64,000 nt of DNA from Jacaranda mimosifolia (lineage: Eukaryota; Streptophyta; Magnoliopsida; Lamiales; Bignoniaceae), in NCBI GenBank assembly GCA_018894105.1, contig CM032128.1:24471001-24535000 (forward strand), read 5' to 3'. Below, piece by piece: positions 36,709 to 48,889 of this stretch; position 1 is the first letter of the stretch; every line of letters starts with the position of its first letter. Both the position numbers and the translations under genes were made by a program. Below the pieces are notes generated by a model. That model was not told the DNA's origin. It saw only the letters and a program-made list of their open reading frames with translations, and searched no databases.

Positions 36709-37600
36709 TTAGCGCAAGTCGAGCCCTTTTCTTTTGCTAGATTCCATAAGTTGTTTTCCCTTGTTTCCTTGATCATTGGAGGCGAATTTCCTACCCCTAG
36801 GACAATTCTTAACAAAATGTTGGTCACTGCCACATCGCATACATTTTCCATGCTTTTTCCAACATGTAGATTCATTGTGACTGGCGTCACCACAAAATTC
36901 ACAAGCTTGTCTTGGAGTCAGTTGGGTTGCACAAGTGTTATTTCTACTAAGAGAGAGGTGGCTGACCAATGTTTGACCTTGAACCCTCTGTTGTTTCCTC
37001 CCAGAGTCACTTCTCTCTCCACTTTGAACTGTAGACCCAAAAGTCTTTCCCTTTTTAATCTTTCTTTTGATTTGAGATATCTCCTTAATATTTGATTCTG
37101 CTTGCATGTCCCTATTCACGGTCCTACTATAAGTGGGAAATTCACAGGTTAAGAGAGCTCTTTGCAACTCAATCTTTAGCCCTTCAATGAATTTTCTTAT
37201 TTTGTGTTTCTCATTACCCAATATATAAGTTGCGTACCAGATTAAATGATTAAATTTGGCTTCATACTAGCATATTGACATAGATCCTTGGGTAAGCTCC
37301 ATAAACTCCCGCTCATTAGCATTCTTTACAACTTCAGGCATAAATTTATTCATAAATTCGCTTTTAAAGTTCTCCCAGGTACGGAGAGTTCCTTCTTGGC
37401 TCCACTGTTGGTCCAATAACCTCCACCAATGATAGGCATCTTCTCCCAAAAGAAAGGTAGCATGTCTAACCTTCTATTCTTCCAGATAATCTAGTACTTG
37501 AAAATTTTCTCAATCTCTTCGACCCATGTTTCTATCTTCAGATCATTTGGTTCGCCGATAAACCTCAAGGGGTTGTGTTTAAGGAACCGTTCTAGCATTC
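36709..37600 (-). pseudogene. Ty3/gypsy-type gag with two zinc knuckles, decayed
   Basis: The capsid region (37449-37267: WENFKSEFMNKFMPEV, then REFMELTQGSMS) belongs to the Retrotrans_gag class. A stop and frame change separate it from KHKIRKFIEGLKIELQRALL (from 37221). Two CCHC knuckles follow: CEFCGDASHNESTC and CMRCGSDQHFVKNC. Nothing resembling a protease follows before the polypurine tract, so the missing pol is a property of the element rather than of this reading. At least one frame break makes this copy inactive. Confidence 0.85.
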
Positions 37601-37995
37601 GAACCATAACAAGTTGTTCAATATTTTGAGAATCGCCAGCTTGACTTTGCTACAGACAGAATTGCATACACTGCTGCCACATGGTAAACATCTGTTCTAC
37701 AGCTTGTCCTCTGATTCCTTAGTTTAATGGTAGGGTCGGCATTGTTCTATGTCCTTGGTCAAAAGCATTTCCCATTTGGCCCTCTTGTGCTTCATTTCGA
37801 TTAACGGTAGGTTATCCTATACGACCTCGAACAGTCCACGATAAGGGAAATAGGTGAGGTTGCTCCCGTGACATCACTTAGTAACAAATTATTTCATGAA
37901 ACACTTAGGTTTCAAATCTAGGATTTTGTTCAGTTTTATACAATAGACTAGACAAGAATATTTTATAAAACCAATGGTACAAGTATATTTCATAC

Positions 37996-38215
37996 GTACG
38001 ACTGTGTAACGACCTTCCCCTATTTCATTCTCGGTTGTGTATAAACGATACGACCGTAAAACGGCCTACCCTTTTATATCCCTTTGATACTGTATAAACA
38101 ATACGACTGTAAACGGCTTACCCCTTTATATCACGTCGATACGACCGTGAAATGGCATGCCCCCTTATATCGCCTTGATACGACAGTGAAACGACCTGCC
38201 CCCTTATATCGCCTC
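37996..38215. repeat. Short tandem repeats in the leader of the gag-only element
   Basis: Units of about 39-54 bp carry GATACGAC(C/T)GT(A/G)AAA and CCCCCTTATATC. At least four copies are readable, the last two both 39 bp long. A second set with CCGAT(T/C)CTCGC(T/C)GATCAAGC follows at about 38255-38395. Confidence 0.7.
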
Positions 38216-39400
38216 AACGAGTGGCCAACTCGCCAAACCGCTGCAGCATAAATCGGTAAGAACCGATTCTCGCTGATCAAGCCTCCCCCAAAGGCAAGAT
38301 CGCAACCACACGAATTGGTAGGACCAATCCTCGCCGATCAAGCTTTAGGCCATAGTCAACCCCCGACTGCCTAAAGTCAAGATCGCAAACCAAGTCAGCC
38401 AATAACATTGTTCTTATCACCAATACAATGATACAAATCTAGAATAGTAATCCAAGCATTCTGCTGGGATTGGCACTCGGCCCAAATAGATTTAGCGTAT
38501 AAGTATCTATAAATAAATTCAATAATCAAGTATGTCGACAAGGCCATACAATATCAATAAATAATTCAGATAAGCCAACATGGCCAACTAAAGTTGTAAC
38601 GGGTAACAAGAGTGCTGGCAAGGCCAAGAATTGTACTGAACAATATTAGAAACGAGAACTAATAAAACAATCCCTCACAGGGGTTTACAAAATAAGTAAC
38701 AAACGATAAACAAGATATCAACAATTTTTGGGTTTTAATATTAAGAACAAGTATGGTACATGGGCACGTTGAACCCTCACAGGAGTTATTCCACAAGAAC
38801 AGATAGAATCAAGGCCAGAATGGCAGAGCCTCACCTCGTAGTCTCAAAATACAAATCACGATCTGCAACCTAGGAATTAGTGGGTTCCAATTCCATGTTA
38901 CCTAATCCAAAAGAATAGGTTCAGAAGGTTGGAAACTCCGACGGTATATCAATCAAGCAATATGAGAAGTGAGAGCCACCCGAGAAGCAAGCTATTACAG
39001 CGAGCGCCTCTGTAGTTATATAGATAAGTTATATTATTGAAATGCTAGTTTCGAAATTAAACTCATTATTTAAATCTCGATCCTATACAAGATCAAACAC
39101 TTATCATCTCAAACAACCTTTTAGTTCCCACGTTCTATTATCACAAAATGCTCAGTTAACAACGTAATTCCAAAGATATCATTCCACCAAACATTCATAA
39201 AGTCACGTGCGTGATACTTTAAAGTAATTGACTATATACTGGCTGGCCATCCCAGCACTAATCCTTCACTTTCCGATATCATGCATTATCCCAAACTCCA
39301 CATCCTAAAAAAATTCTCAAGTCAAACATAATCTTTACTAATTTAGAAATCCCATATTCCGCGGACCCTATCCCGGCATAGCTCAGGTTTCCAAACCTAA

Positions 39401-39412
39401 GCTCTGATACCA
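39401..39412 (-). other. tRNA-iMet primer-binding site of the gag-only element
   Basis: TGGTATCAGAGC on the minus strand is the usual plant initiator-Met PBS. It sets the element's orientation in agreement with the gag strand. Confidence 0.85.
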
Positions 39413-39416
39413 CCTC

Positions 39417-39587
39417 TGTAGCGCCCTTTTCGGGAAGTGCTTGCTTCTGATTGAGGTGCTACTCCAATCGATTTTTTTCTTTCAAAACCAATTACACTCT
39501 TCACAATTGTCAACCTAAGAAATTTCATGAAATATTGAAAATAATAAAATTTTAAATTCTATAACCATAAAATTTTGGGATGTTACA
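39417..39587 (-). repeat. 5' LTR of the gag-only element
   Basis: 171 bp, TGTAGCGCCCT...GATGTTACA on the plus strand. Followed by TATCT and then ULP exon sequence. Confidence 0.9.
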
Positions 39588-39970
39588 TATCTTTTTGAGA
39601 ATATGTTCTCCCTTTTAATCCAAGTCAATACCCTTTCTCTACAATGTTCATTTGTATACATGAGAAACAAGAAATTGTTCAGATATGCGCATGGATTCCT
39701 TTTCTCTTTAGGAGATTCCTTCCATATGTTCCTACAGAATCAGCAGATGTATTTGTATACCAATATACTTGGGCTATTTGCATTCACTTCCTCTAAGGTT
39801 TGCAATATGGTAAAGATTTTCCCTCAAGTATGGAAATTTGGCATCCACTATCCTTGAGTTGACCTTGTGCTCAACTATTAAAAATTGGTCTATTAATCAT
39901 TTTATCCTTACATATATGGTTTCTATCCTATTATTTAAAGAATTAGTTTTTCTTTTTCATTCTTTTTAGT

Positions 39971-40653
39971 GTTAATTACCTAGACCCCCCATGAGGTTTG
40001 GCCTATTTACAACGAGGTTCAAATGTTTGAGAAAATTACAAAAACCCCCTTGGAGCAGACGGGCGGCCATTAAGTTGGACGGTTTGGGTGAAATAGATCT
40101 ATTTCACCCTTGCCTGAAAAAAAAAACCAAAAAAGTTGTAAATTTTCTAAAGATAAAAATGTTCCTTGCATGCAACAATTACCAAATTGTCCTTGTCTTG
40201 GTGGTAAAGAAGAGAGGAAGACAATTGTCTACCTCACTCTTTTCATTTTCACCGAAAGAAAGAAAAATACCTCAAAATCCCAGAAAAACCATCGGCCGAC
40301 ATTCCCAAAACCCATCTTCTTTTGAAACCCATCATTATCCTCTTAATTCTGGACGTTGACCAATAGCCATTGGAGCTCACTTTTAAGGGAGCAGTTTCAA
40401 AAAACTAGGGTTTGCAACTTTGAGAAAGGTATGATTTTTTTCTTCCAAAACCTATTATTTTTGTAAGATCTTGTTGTTGCGTTATATATTTCTTCGGAAT
40501 TTGGCAAAAAATACCAATTTTTTCTATTTTTTATCGTAATGTATCGATTTTTTTCTATTTTTTGTTGGTTTTCTATTTTTCCATAAAAAATGAACTTGAA
40601 TCGGTATTTTAAACATGATTTAGTCCAAGCATGTTGATAGCTTTCAGTTTACT
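39971..40653 (+). mobile_element. Left end and first exon of a decayed Mutator-like element (tentative)
   Basis: TTAATTACCTAGACCCCCC followed by ATGAGGTTTGG and a TTTACAACGAGGTTC phrase resembles the long-TIR ends of the other Mutator-like elements here. An ACTAGGGTTTGC leader ending at an AAG/GTATG donor near 40426 follows. Its intron would hold the CACTA element, and the coding part would resume at 48463. No right end was found. Confidence 0.35.
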
Positions 40654-40669
40654 CACTACTAAAAAAATT

Positions 40670-40910
40670 TCTTTTTGCGACGGAAAAAATCCGTCGCAAA
40701 ATCCTTGGTTGCAAAATTTTGCGATGGATTTTTCTATTGCAAATCTGCGATGGAAATTTTCGTCATGAACTTGTGATGGAAAAATGCAAATTTTTGATGG
40801 AAAAATCATTTTTGTCTGTCGCAAATTTTCAGTTTTTTGATGAATTTTTGCGACGGATTTTTCCGATGCAAAACACAATTTTTGTAGAATTTTTCCGTTG
40901 CAAAATATTT
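40670..40910. repeat. Subterminal repeats, left end of the CACTA element
   Basis: Multiple copies of GCGACGGA, TTGCGATGG and TCCGTCGCAAA-like words occur in both orientations. In CACTA elements such arrays bind the TnpA-type protein. Confidence 0.75.
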
Positions 40911-41159
40911 TTAATTTTTTTTATTTTGCAGCATTTTTCCAATATTAAAAACCTGCAATCAATAATAGTATATTCATAAATCCAACAACACCATACTTAA
41001 TGATTTTTATAATCACCAAATGATAAAATAACAATATCTTTCATAAAATCCAAATATAACATTAAATAAACAAAATATTCATAGATTCAACAATATAAAA
41101 GTAGTAAAATGTAATTATCAAAGTGTAATCATCTTAACAAAGTATATACCTAAATATTC

Positions 41160-42400
41160 ATACATAAGCCAATCAATCATCATCCTCATCATCTATGCTT
41201 TTTCATTGCTGTTCATTAGGGGATCTAGATGAGGATGGTGTAGGAGATACCTTGGCCGAAGTATATGTGAGCCTGGTGCCATGAAAGAGAGATTTGTAGG
41301 TGGATAAAATGGTGATGTCTGAGGATGAACTGATGGTGATGGGTATGCATATTCTGTTGCATAAACATCTATCGCATCATCACCTCCATATCCATGAATT
41401 TTTGCTTAAACATCATATTTTCTTCTTTTAACGTTGTCACTTCTTGTTAACGTGTTAATCATTTCACTTTCATATGGTTGATCATTTGAAGGTCCTCTAG
41501 ATGAGTGACTCGAGACAAAGGAAGCCTTACTTCCAAGTCCATAGATCCGCCTACTGTATCTTTCCACACCTGAATAAGTAATATTACTATAAATTAATAA
41601 AAATCAAATAATTCAATTTGAAAATAAGACAAAATATAAATTAATAACTTAGAACTTTCACCTGAAGTTGAGATGACATGGGCACCGAAGAACTGTCAAC
41701 ACCATCACTTGAACTTTGACTAGATAACTCTTCCAGTCGACTGATGAATGTATTCTATAGATGAAGTACATAGGATGATCAACATACATAAAAATTTAAA
41801 CTTTCTACATTAAAAATTAACATATATATAACATTTAAACTTTCTAACATAAAAATTATAACATTTAAAGTTTCTAAATTAGTTGTTTTTATATAAGATA
41901 CTACTTACATAAGTATTCCGTGCATGCTCATACCCATATGCATTCACCTTTTTCATTTAATGCAGAATGTGTACACATAAATGAATCTGTAAGTCCAGAT
42001 GGGTGTCCAAGTTCTTTCTACTACATCCAAACACATTTATCAGGAATCAATTATAACTAAAATTAAATGTTGATACTTTTATAAAAATTACCAATTTATC
42101 TTTGTGTGATAGGTGTGAGATACAACTACCCTAATAAAGTGGAAATCCCACACCACCACAGTCTGATGCCCGATTCATTTTATTTTGAGCAGTTATCTTT
42201 TGGAATCCATCCTTGCCCTATTCTTCAAGCAATCAACCCCAAACTTTATCTACCATCCAAATAGGCTTCTTTTTGAATTGAGCGCTCGGTGTAACTTATT
42301 TTTCAATATCTTTGAGCCACGATGGTCAAATATTTTGCGAATCTGTGCTCTCTCATGTTCATACCAAGTAAATTTTTTCTGAAGCACGTAAAAGAATTTA
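41160..42400 (-). pseudogene. Second CACTA-encoded transposase-type ORF, heavily decayed (tentative)
   Basis: On the minus strand downstream of Tnp2 I can read YEHERAQIRKIFDHRGSKIL followed by an interrupted frame. Its spacing and position are like plant Transposase_24-type proteins that accompany Tnp2. Many stops are present, so this rests mainly on position. Confidence 0.35.
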
Positions 42401-42764
42401 AAATATTTAGAGAACTCTTCCATCTTGAAATCTAATAAAGAAAAAAATGATACTTAAAATAATTTACATCAAACTCCCCAAACCACATCATCCTAACTCC
42501 ATATGGAATCTTTTTCTATGATCTCTATGCTTCTCGTAAGTGTCTTTTAATAATAGTACTTACTCCTAGGCATATAATAACTCCTTGGAGAATCTATTTC
42601 ACAAAGATATTTTACAACATATATTATAAAGATAAAATATAATTTAGTAATACACATAACATTATAAATTTCTGTAATTAAACAGATTAAAAAACATTAC
42701 TCTCTCACTCGAGGCCAAATAAATGTCCTTTGAGTAACATCTATACTCCCAATATATGTAGACA

Positions 42765-45700
42765 CTAATGGGATAGATGAGGGAGTATGTGATGCATGTA
42801 ATGGAGAACTACGTGGCACAACTTTGGATATTTTTCATTTTCTTTGATCTCAATGATATCATACTCTTTGTTTATCTTGATACCATGGTTAGAAACTGAA
42901 TCGAACCAATGACAGTTAAAGAGAAAAACTTTCTTTTCACGTACATTTGGATATTCTAGTAGGATTTTTTCCTTCAATTTCCATAAAATTCAGATGATCC
43001 TTCACCTTTGAGACACACTCCAGAATTGCACATCTTTTTATACTTTGCCAGTGAATTTGTATGAAATACATATCCGTTAACAAAAAAATGATGCTATGTC
43101 TTGACTTTTCTCATAGGGACCCATGCTATATCCTTCAAATACTGATCTTGTACCATATTTTCTGGAGTGTGCACCTATAAATAATAGCAAAGAATTGAAT
43201 AAATAATATAGTTTTTATTGGTTGACAAAGAGAATTATTTATTTTAATTTTTTTTATACTTACATAGTTTTGGAACCAATACAAAATGATCCTCAACAGA
43301 TTTCTCCACTTGAAGGTCGCTGAGGAAGGGCTAATAATGTCGAAGGAATGCTTTATACATCCTAAAATATATTGAGTTTGAACATTAGTTTTCTTTTCTT
43401 CAGTTGAAACTTATTAATTAAAAATGAATTTATATTGAATTAGAAAGCTTACTTGAGAAAAGACACAACTTCATCACAATTTAAAAGAACTTGCAATGAG
43501 GCAGCTTTCAACTCAACATCATTTAACCATCTACTAGTACACTTACCAGCAGGTTGTTCAATTTGATTAAAAACTGACAGAGTACGTGGTTGCTAATCAT
43601 TGTATCCCTCTTTTTCATTTCGTTTACTTCTTGTACTCCTTGATTGAATGTGAGACTCGAAGTAATATGATGAAAAATATGGTGATTCTTAGGCTAGATA
43701 TGCCTCACATATAGATCCCTCAACTTTAGCTATATTTTTTACCATGCCTTTTAAATCATGTAACAATATGAAAAATGAAAACATATAATTATAAATATTT
43801 AATATGTATGGAATATTTATAGTATTTACACATTAGATTGATTATTTACCTCTAAAAAGGATACGTCCATCTATATTGTATAGGCCCACAAACAAGTGCC
43901 TCATACGTTAGGTGTACCGTCAAGTGCTCCATTGAATCAAAAAAACCTAGTGGGAATATGCGTTCCAACTTACACAAGCTAACCGGAATGTTTTTTTTTT
44001 CCAATTGTAATAAACTATCTTCACATAACTCTGTTGCGCACAATTCCCGAAAAAAATGGCTTAACTCAGTTAAGGGCCTCCACACATTTTGTGGTAGCAA
44101 ACTGAAGGCACTTGGTAGCAACCATTGCATAAACACATGTCAATCATGACTCTTCAACCCATGTAATTTCAATTTTTTTTATCAACACATCTTGCCAAAT
44201 TTGAAGCATACCCATCCCGCATTTTAAGATCCTCTAGCTAAGTACACAACTCCCGCCTTTGATCTACAATAAAAGAGAAACATGCTTTGGATTTGATGTA
44301 TTTCCCATTCGGTAAAAGTCTCAAATGTAACCCCGGTCTCCTATAGTATTCCTCCAAGTCAAATCTTGTCTTCTAGATGTCCTTAGTCTTACCTTTGGCA
44401 TCCGTCAAGGTGTTAAGCACACTTTCAAAGATATTCTTTTTGATATGCATAACATCCAAATTATGGCGAACCACGTTATCTTTCTAATAAGGCAACTCCC
44501 AGAATATAATTTGTTTCGTCCAATTGTGTGATACACCATATCTAGGTAATTTACCAGAAGTTACTGACAAATTAATGATTTTGGGAACGTTACAAATCCT
44601 CTGCCATATTTGTTGACAGGGTTAATCTAGGAGGTGCCTCCAATTGTTCAATCCTTTCCTTATAAAATGCATCCTTATTCCTCCTGAACATATGATCTAT
44701 AGGCAAGAACTAACGATGACAATTAAACTAAGACACTTTTCCAGCATTCTTAAATCTAAATGCCTTAGTTCGCTCCATACAAATTGGACATGCTAATTTT
44801 CCTACAGTCATCTAGCATGATAGCATGCCATAAGCAGGAAAATCATTGATCATCCACATGAGAGCTGCCCTCAATTGAAATTTCTATTTTTTTAGAAATG
44901 TCATAAGTTTCTACATCCTCTTCCCATAATAACTTCAACTCCTTAATTAAACGTTGTAAATAGACATCAATTATGCTATTAGGATTATGTGGACCAGGTA
45001 TTATACAAGTCAAGAACTTGTAAGGGGTTGTCATGCACAATTCGGGAGGCAAGTTATATAGAATTACAATAACCAACCAACATGAATATGGTGTAGCAGA
45101 TTGACTAAAAGGGTTAAATCCATCTGCACATAGTCCAAGCCTAACATTTCTTGACTCAAATTCGGATGAGTTTCATTGAAATGCTTCCAAGAAAACCTAT
45201 GAGAAGGATGACATAAAATACCAGAACTTTTTTTGTTTCCAAAGTGCCACCTCATATGCTCGGCTGATTTCAAAGATGCATGTAATCTTTTGAGCCGGGG
45301 AATTAGGGGTAAGTAATGCATCCTTTTGTAAGGAATTCGCTTTCCCGTTTGATGACCTCTTACGATTGGTTTAAAATGGGGATGATTGCAAAACTTATTG
45401 TCATTCATACTAGCATCAATTGTGTAAAACTACATACAACTATCAATACAATAATTGATCTTCATAGAACTTAACCCCAATTTTGAAACCAATTTCTTTA
45501 CTTGGTAAAAGTTATTTGGGACAGTTTTTTGAAGGATTTGAGGATTTAATCAGTTCTGCCATTTTATCAAAACATCCTTGAGACATATTGTAGTTAGATT
45601 TTAAGTGCATCATTTGTAGAGTCATAGACAACTCACAATGAGTTTCACAACCTGACCACAATGGTCGTTAGGCAGTAGCCAACATTGCATAAAAAAGCTT

Positions 45701-46143
45701 GAGCATTTGTTTGGAGGTTCTTCTCTATTCGAATTAATGCCTTTCTCATGATTAATTTTAGTATAAAAACTAGTTCCCATAGCATCATAAACCATGTTTC
45801 CATACCTATTGTTCGCGACATCAAAACCAAAATGAGCATTACTAGGAGCTCCCCTATGCACATTGAAATCCAGAGGTTCAGTCTCCCCATGTGTAGTCCA
45901 ATACCAATAATTAGACTGAAATCCATATTTCAATAAATGTACATATACTTCATCAGGTATTAAAAATTTTAGATTCTTACATTTTGAACAAGGACACCTT
46001 ATTCCTCTATCTTTCGAACATTGAGGTTGGACGGATGCATAATCAATAAATTTTTTCACCCAAACAACAAACTCTCTTGTATAGTCTTTTTGATTTGGCG
46101 AGAGCTTGTTATACATCCAACTACATTCGGCATGAATATCCAT
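42765..46143 (-). pseudogene. CACTA Tnp2 transposase, decayed
   Basis: The segments are in family order on the minus strand. The N-terminal Transpos_assoc domain (46143-45622) has SWMYNKLSPNQKDY, IRCPCSKCKNLKFL and YGFQSNYWYWTTHGE. The Transposase_21 core has MHYLPLIPRLKRLHASLKSA, EHMRWHFGNK and HPSHRFSWKHFNETHP (45408-45064), then ILYNLPPELCMTTPYKF (45076-44843). The DUF4218-like part has LPQNVWRPLTELSHFFREL and LCKLERIFPLGFFDSMEHL (44136-43852). The DUF4216-like end has FLFNCHWFDSV and NKEYDIIEIKENEKY (42977-42765). Stops and frame changes between segments show it is inactive. Confidence 0.88.
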
Positions 46144-46293
46144 GTTCTGTAAAGGAGTAAATTCATTAAAAGCGATTTCAATTTGAATGATGCAAAAGTA
46201 ATTTTACTACAAATATTTCGATTTTGATAAAACTATTTGATTATTTACTTTATTAATGTATGTTTGTTGGAAGTAATTGCTTATAGTGTAGTG

Positions 46294-46434
<141 letters not shown>

Positions 46435-47964
46435 TAGAGATGAATACATTTGGCAAATAAAAAAACGAAGTCTAATCGACAAAAGTATGAAAGGATGAGC
46501 TAATAATTGAAATGGGTAAACAAATTATTTGTGGTATGTTTGATTTGGGATATTAACATCTACTATAACTTTTAATATAGGGTAATCTCTTGTGGGCCAA
46601 CTTGTAATTTATCCAAAGCCCGCACTGTAGATGAGATTAATAGCGATTGAAGTAGTGGGTTTGGGGGAGAGATTATGTAATCTCAGCCCTCTTTGAAATT
46701 TGATTAGGATGTAAATATCAAAATTATTCCTCAAATTCATGTATTATTCTATTTATGCATTTCATGATTCCTCTAGCAAGAATTTTTCACCAAGGACTAT
46801 TTTGTCATCACAAAGATAATAATGTGTATCATACATTTCTCTAAAATAAGATATCCAAATTGCCCAAAATAGAAGACTCAACATAATGAGTAGCATCATT
46901 CCAATTGGAAACAATTAAAAATATTTGTAAACAAATAATGACACATAAACACTCCCCCTTATGCCCATCATCATCATGCAAGTAATTAAAAACCAATAAG
47001 CAACAAATGAGAAGGCTTTACCCCTTCTCCCAACATCCCATCCTCCTTCCTAATTCCACCAATTCTAACATTCTAATGTATTATACTAAAAAATATATAT
47101 ATAATCAAAATAAGGTATGCAAACTTACCTCTAAATGCTCCACAAAACTCAATACTCACAGAAAGTATCCACCACAATCAAGATAGCCTACATCATTAGG
47201 CACATGTTACAAGTGCACATATTTATTCATAAATCATAATTCTATAAACTAAATTAAAATTTAAAAATGTAATACAATTCAATATATAGTACCATAAAAT
47301 TTAACTCAATCCAAAATTCTAGGAATTTTTTTTAATTCAAATAGAAACACAACTCTAACAAATATAACAACATTTAATATGAATATAAATTTAACTCAAA
47401 TTTTAATTAATATATAAATCATTATTTATGTTAAATCAAATTATATTACTAATAAATAAATCAGTATTTGAGTTTAACTAACACATAAATCAAATTTTAA
47501 CTAACTTAGATAATTAACTAAAACATAACGGAGACAACTAAAACATAATCAAACATAATCAAATTTTAACTAAAACATAATCAAACAAAATCAAATTTTA
47601 ACATAATTATGAGAATTACCTTAATTAATGGAAATAGAGTGAAGTATAAATTCTCCAAACCTGAAACCAACAACAACCATTAGCATTTTTAAAAATTAAA
47701 ACTAATTTTTCAAAAAAAATAAATTTAAAAAATAATATTCCAAATTTGGCTGGCCACACCAGCTTCCACCAGTAGAAAATTGGTGCGCTAGCAGTGTTGT
47801 GGTGCGACCAATTTCCGGATGGCCGGCTGGCGTTAGTGCTCGTCGACTGGCCATTTTAACATATTAAATTAAAAAAAGAAGAAGGGGAAGAAGAAGAAAA
47901 CCTTTTGCCTTTTCAAAGTGTGTTTGGGTGGGGAAATAGGGAAGGTAGGGCTTTATTTCCACAC

Positions 47965-48255
47965 TCGATAATTTGCGACGGATGTAGATCCATTGCAAAT
48001 AATTTTTATTTTTTCATTTTTCTACTTTTGCGACAGATTCAAATCCATAGCAAAATTCTTGAAAAAATCCATTGCAAAATTCCTAAAAAATTCAAAAATT
48101 TTGCGATGGATTCAAATCCGTTGCAAAACTTTACATTTGTGACAATTTTTTTCGTCATAAATGTTTTTTTTCTTTCATTTTTTAACTTTTTGCGATGAAA
48201 AATCTAATTTTGTGACAGATTTTTCGTCGCAAGTTGCGACAAATTTTTTCCTCAC
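47965..48255. repeat. Subterminal repeats, right end of the CACTA element
   Basis: The same motif family as the left end (TTGCGACGGAT, TTGCGATGGATT, TTTTTCGTCGCA) is repeated about every 30-50 bases. Confidence 0.75.
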
Positions 48256-48462
48256 AATAAACAGTTTTTTTAGTAGTGTACTGATGAATGGTGTGGTAAA
48301 ACTGATGTTATTGGACTTATTTTCGCTATAACAGAATATGAGACTGTTTTTGTTATGGCAAATCAGATGTCATTATATGTAAATATGAGAAAAGTAGAAG
48401 GGGTAAATGTAATGTTTTACAGATTTTAGTAATTTGTGTTTCTCAATTTTTTTGTTACAGAT

Positions 48463-48870
48463 ATGAGTTTTGGAATTGTTGACCTTGTTGTGCATATGCT
48501 TGACTCCACTTACAAGAGTGAAAATATAGATCCTGAAGCATACACTTACGAAAAATTGATTGGTGATACTGAGGGTATGCTAAGGAATGTAGCTTCTTCT
48601 GAAAATTTGCTTTCTATTTTTAGGTGTGATTTGGTGCATATAGGTATTAGGGAAAAGATGATAATATGTGATGATAGGTCTTTATAAAATATGTTTAAGT
48701 TCAATCAATGTATAAAATAGATAGATTTATTCATACAAATAGAAGAGACACCTTATCTGACTATTGACCATTCATTTGAGAAGTTGCTGGAGGCTGCTCA
48801 TGTTGAGGAGGGGTGCAACATTGACAAACTAATGGTGGAGAATGTTGCAGTTAGGCAGAAAAGGAATTAG
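48463..48870 (+). pseudogene. Possible Mutator transposase (MURA) N-terminal fragment
   Basis: After an acceptor-like TTTTTTTGTTACAG the frame reads MSFGIVDLVVHMLDSTYKS, then DPEAYTYEKLIGDTEGML and GIREKMIICDDRSL. Past a stop at 48687 it continues NMFKFNQCIK and then EETPYLTIDHSFEKLLEA. The order 'short N-terminal domain, then a DxxL linker, then a D-I-x-V-type strand' recalls the N-terminus of plant MURA proteins, but I see no DDE core. The 3' part is cut off by the repeat region starting near 48890. Confidence 0.35.
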
Positions 48871-48889
48871 TTGATCCAGCTGGTAAGGG

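Larger units (their letters stand above)
36213..39587 (-). mobile_element. Gag-only non-autonomous LTR element (TR-GAG type, 3375 bp)
   Basis: Two 171-bp LTRs (36213-36383 and 39417-39587) read TGTAACATCCC...GGGCGCTACA on the minus strand. A perfect 5-bp duplication TATCT flanks them (36208-36212 and 39588-39592). A primer-binding site complementary to initiator-Met tRNA (TGGTATCAGAGC, minus strand 39412-39401) lies 4 bases inside the 5' LTR. A polypurine tract (AAGAAGGGGAGGTC) abuts the 3' LTR. Inside is a long non-coding leader (about 37750-39400) and then a gag gene, but no protease, reverse transcriptase or integrase. It must have depended on another element's enzymes. The LTRs differ at roughly 16-17 of 171 sites, so it is old. 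Confidence 0.9.
28796..39731 (-). pseudogene. Ulp1/SENP-like (C48, SUMO-type) cysteine protease pseudogene broken up by three transposable elements
   Basis: C48 proteases cleave SUMO-type conjugates with a His-Asp-Cys triad. On the minus strand five exon segments appear in the family's order: 39731-36184 (WKESPKEKRNPCAYLNNF, then CRERVLTWIKRENIFSKRY, VFVPI; split by the 36213-39587 element), 36095-35950 (YHWSLLFFYHLGESLQ, MLLMDSPH, LQLEPLIRRH), 34240-34144 (LDLCKIEESLENS, IQQIPLLVPD), 34052-33939 (VTQQRNGKEYEISVLYYANI, LESAPENF) and about 33885-28796 (LVKDDWFAEEELEGIYERL, then SFGTKTSDSDQ; split by the copia element). His (36091-36089) and Asp (36013-36011) are present. The expected catalytic Cys after QQRNGKE is Tyr (34026-34024). 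A TAG lies at 33812-33814 and the terminal TAA at 28796-28798. The N-terminal exons are not visible. It is clearly dead and looks like an old host-gene copy. Confidence 0.8.
36184..39731 (-). pseudogene. ULP pseudogene, first visible exon, interrupted by the gag-only LTR element
   Basis: The exon starts after an acceptor CTGTAG (39732-39737, minus strand) and reads to 39593. After removal of the 36213-39587 element and one TATCT copy it continues in the same frame through VFVPIIF to a GTATGT donor at 36183-36178. The insertion point falls inside FSKRYVF. Confidence 0.75.

Noticed and set aside
37996..38395. Regularly spaced short repeats considered as a CRISPR array
   Set aside because: The window is plant nuclear DNA; the units are tandem with variable length and no unique spacers, inside a retrotransposon leader.
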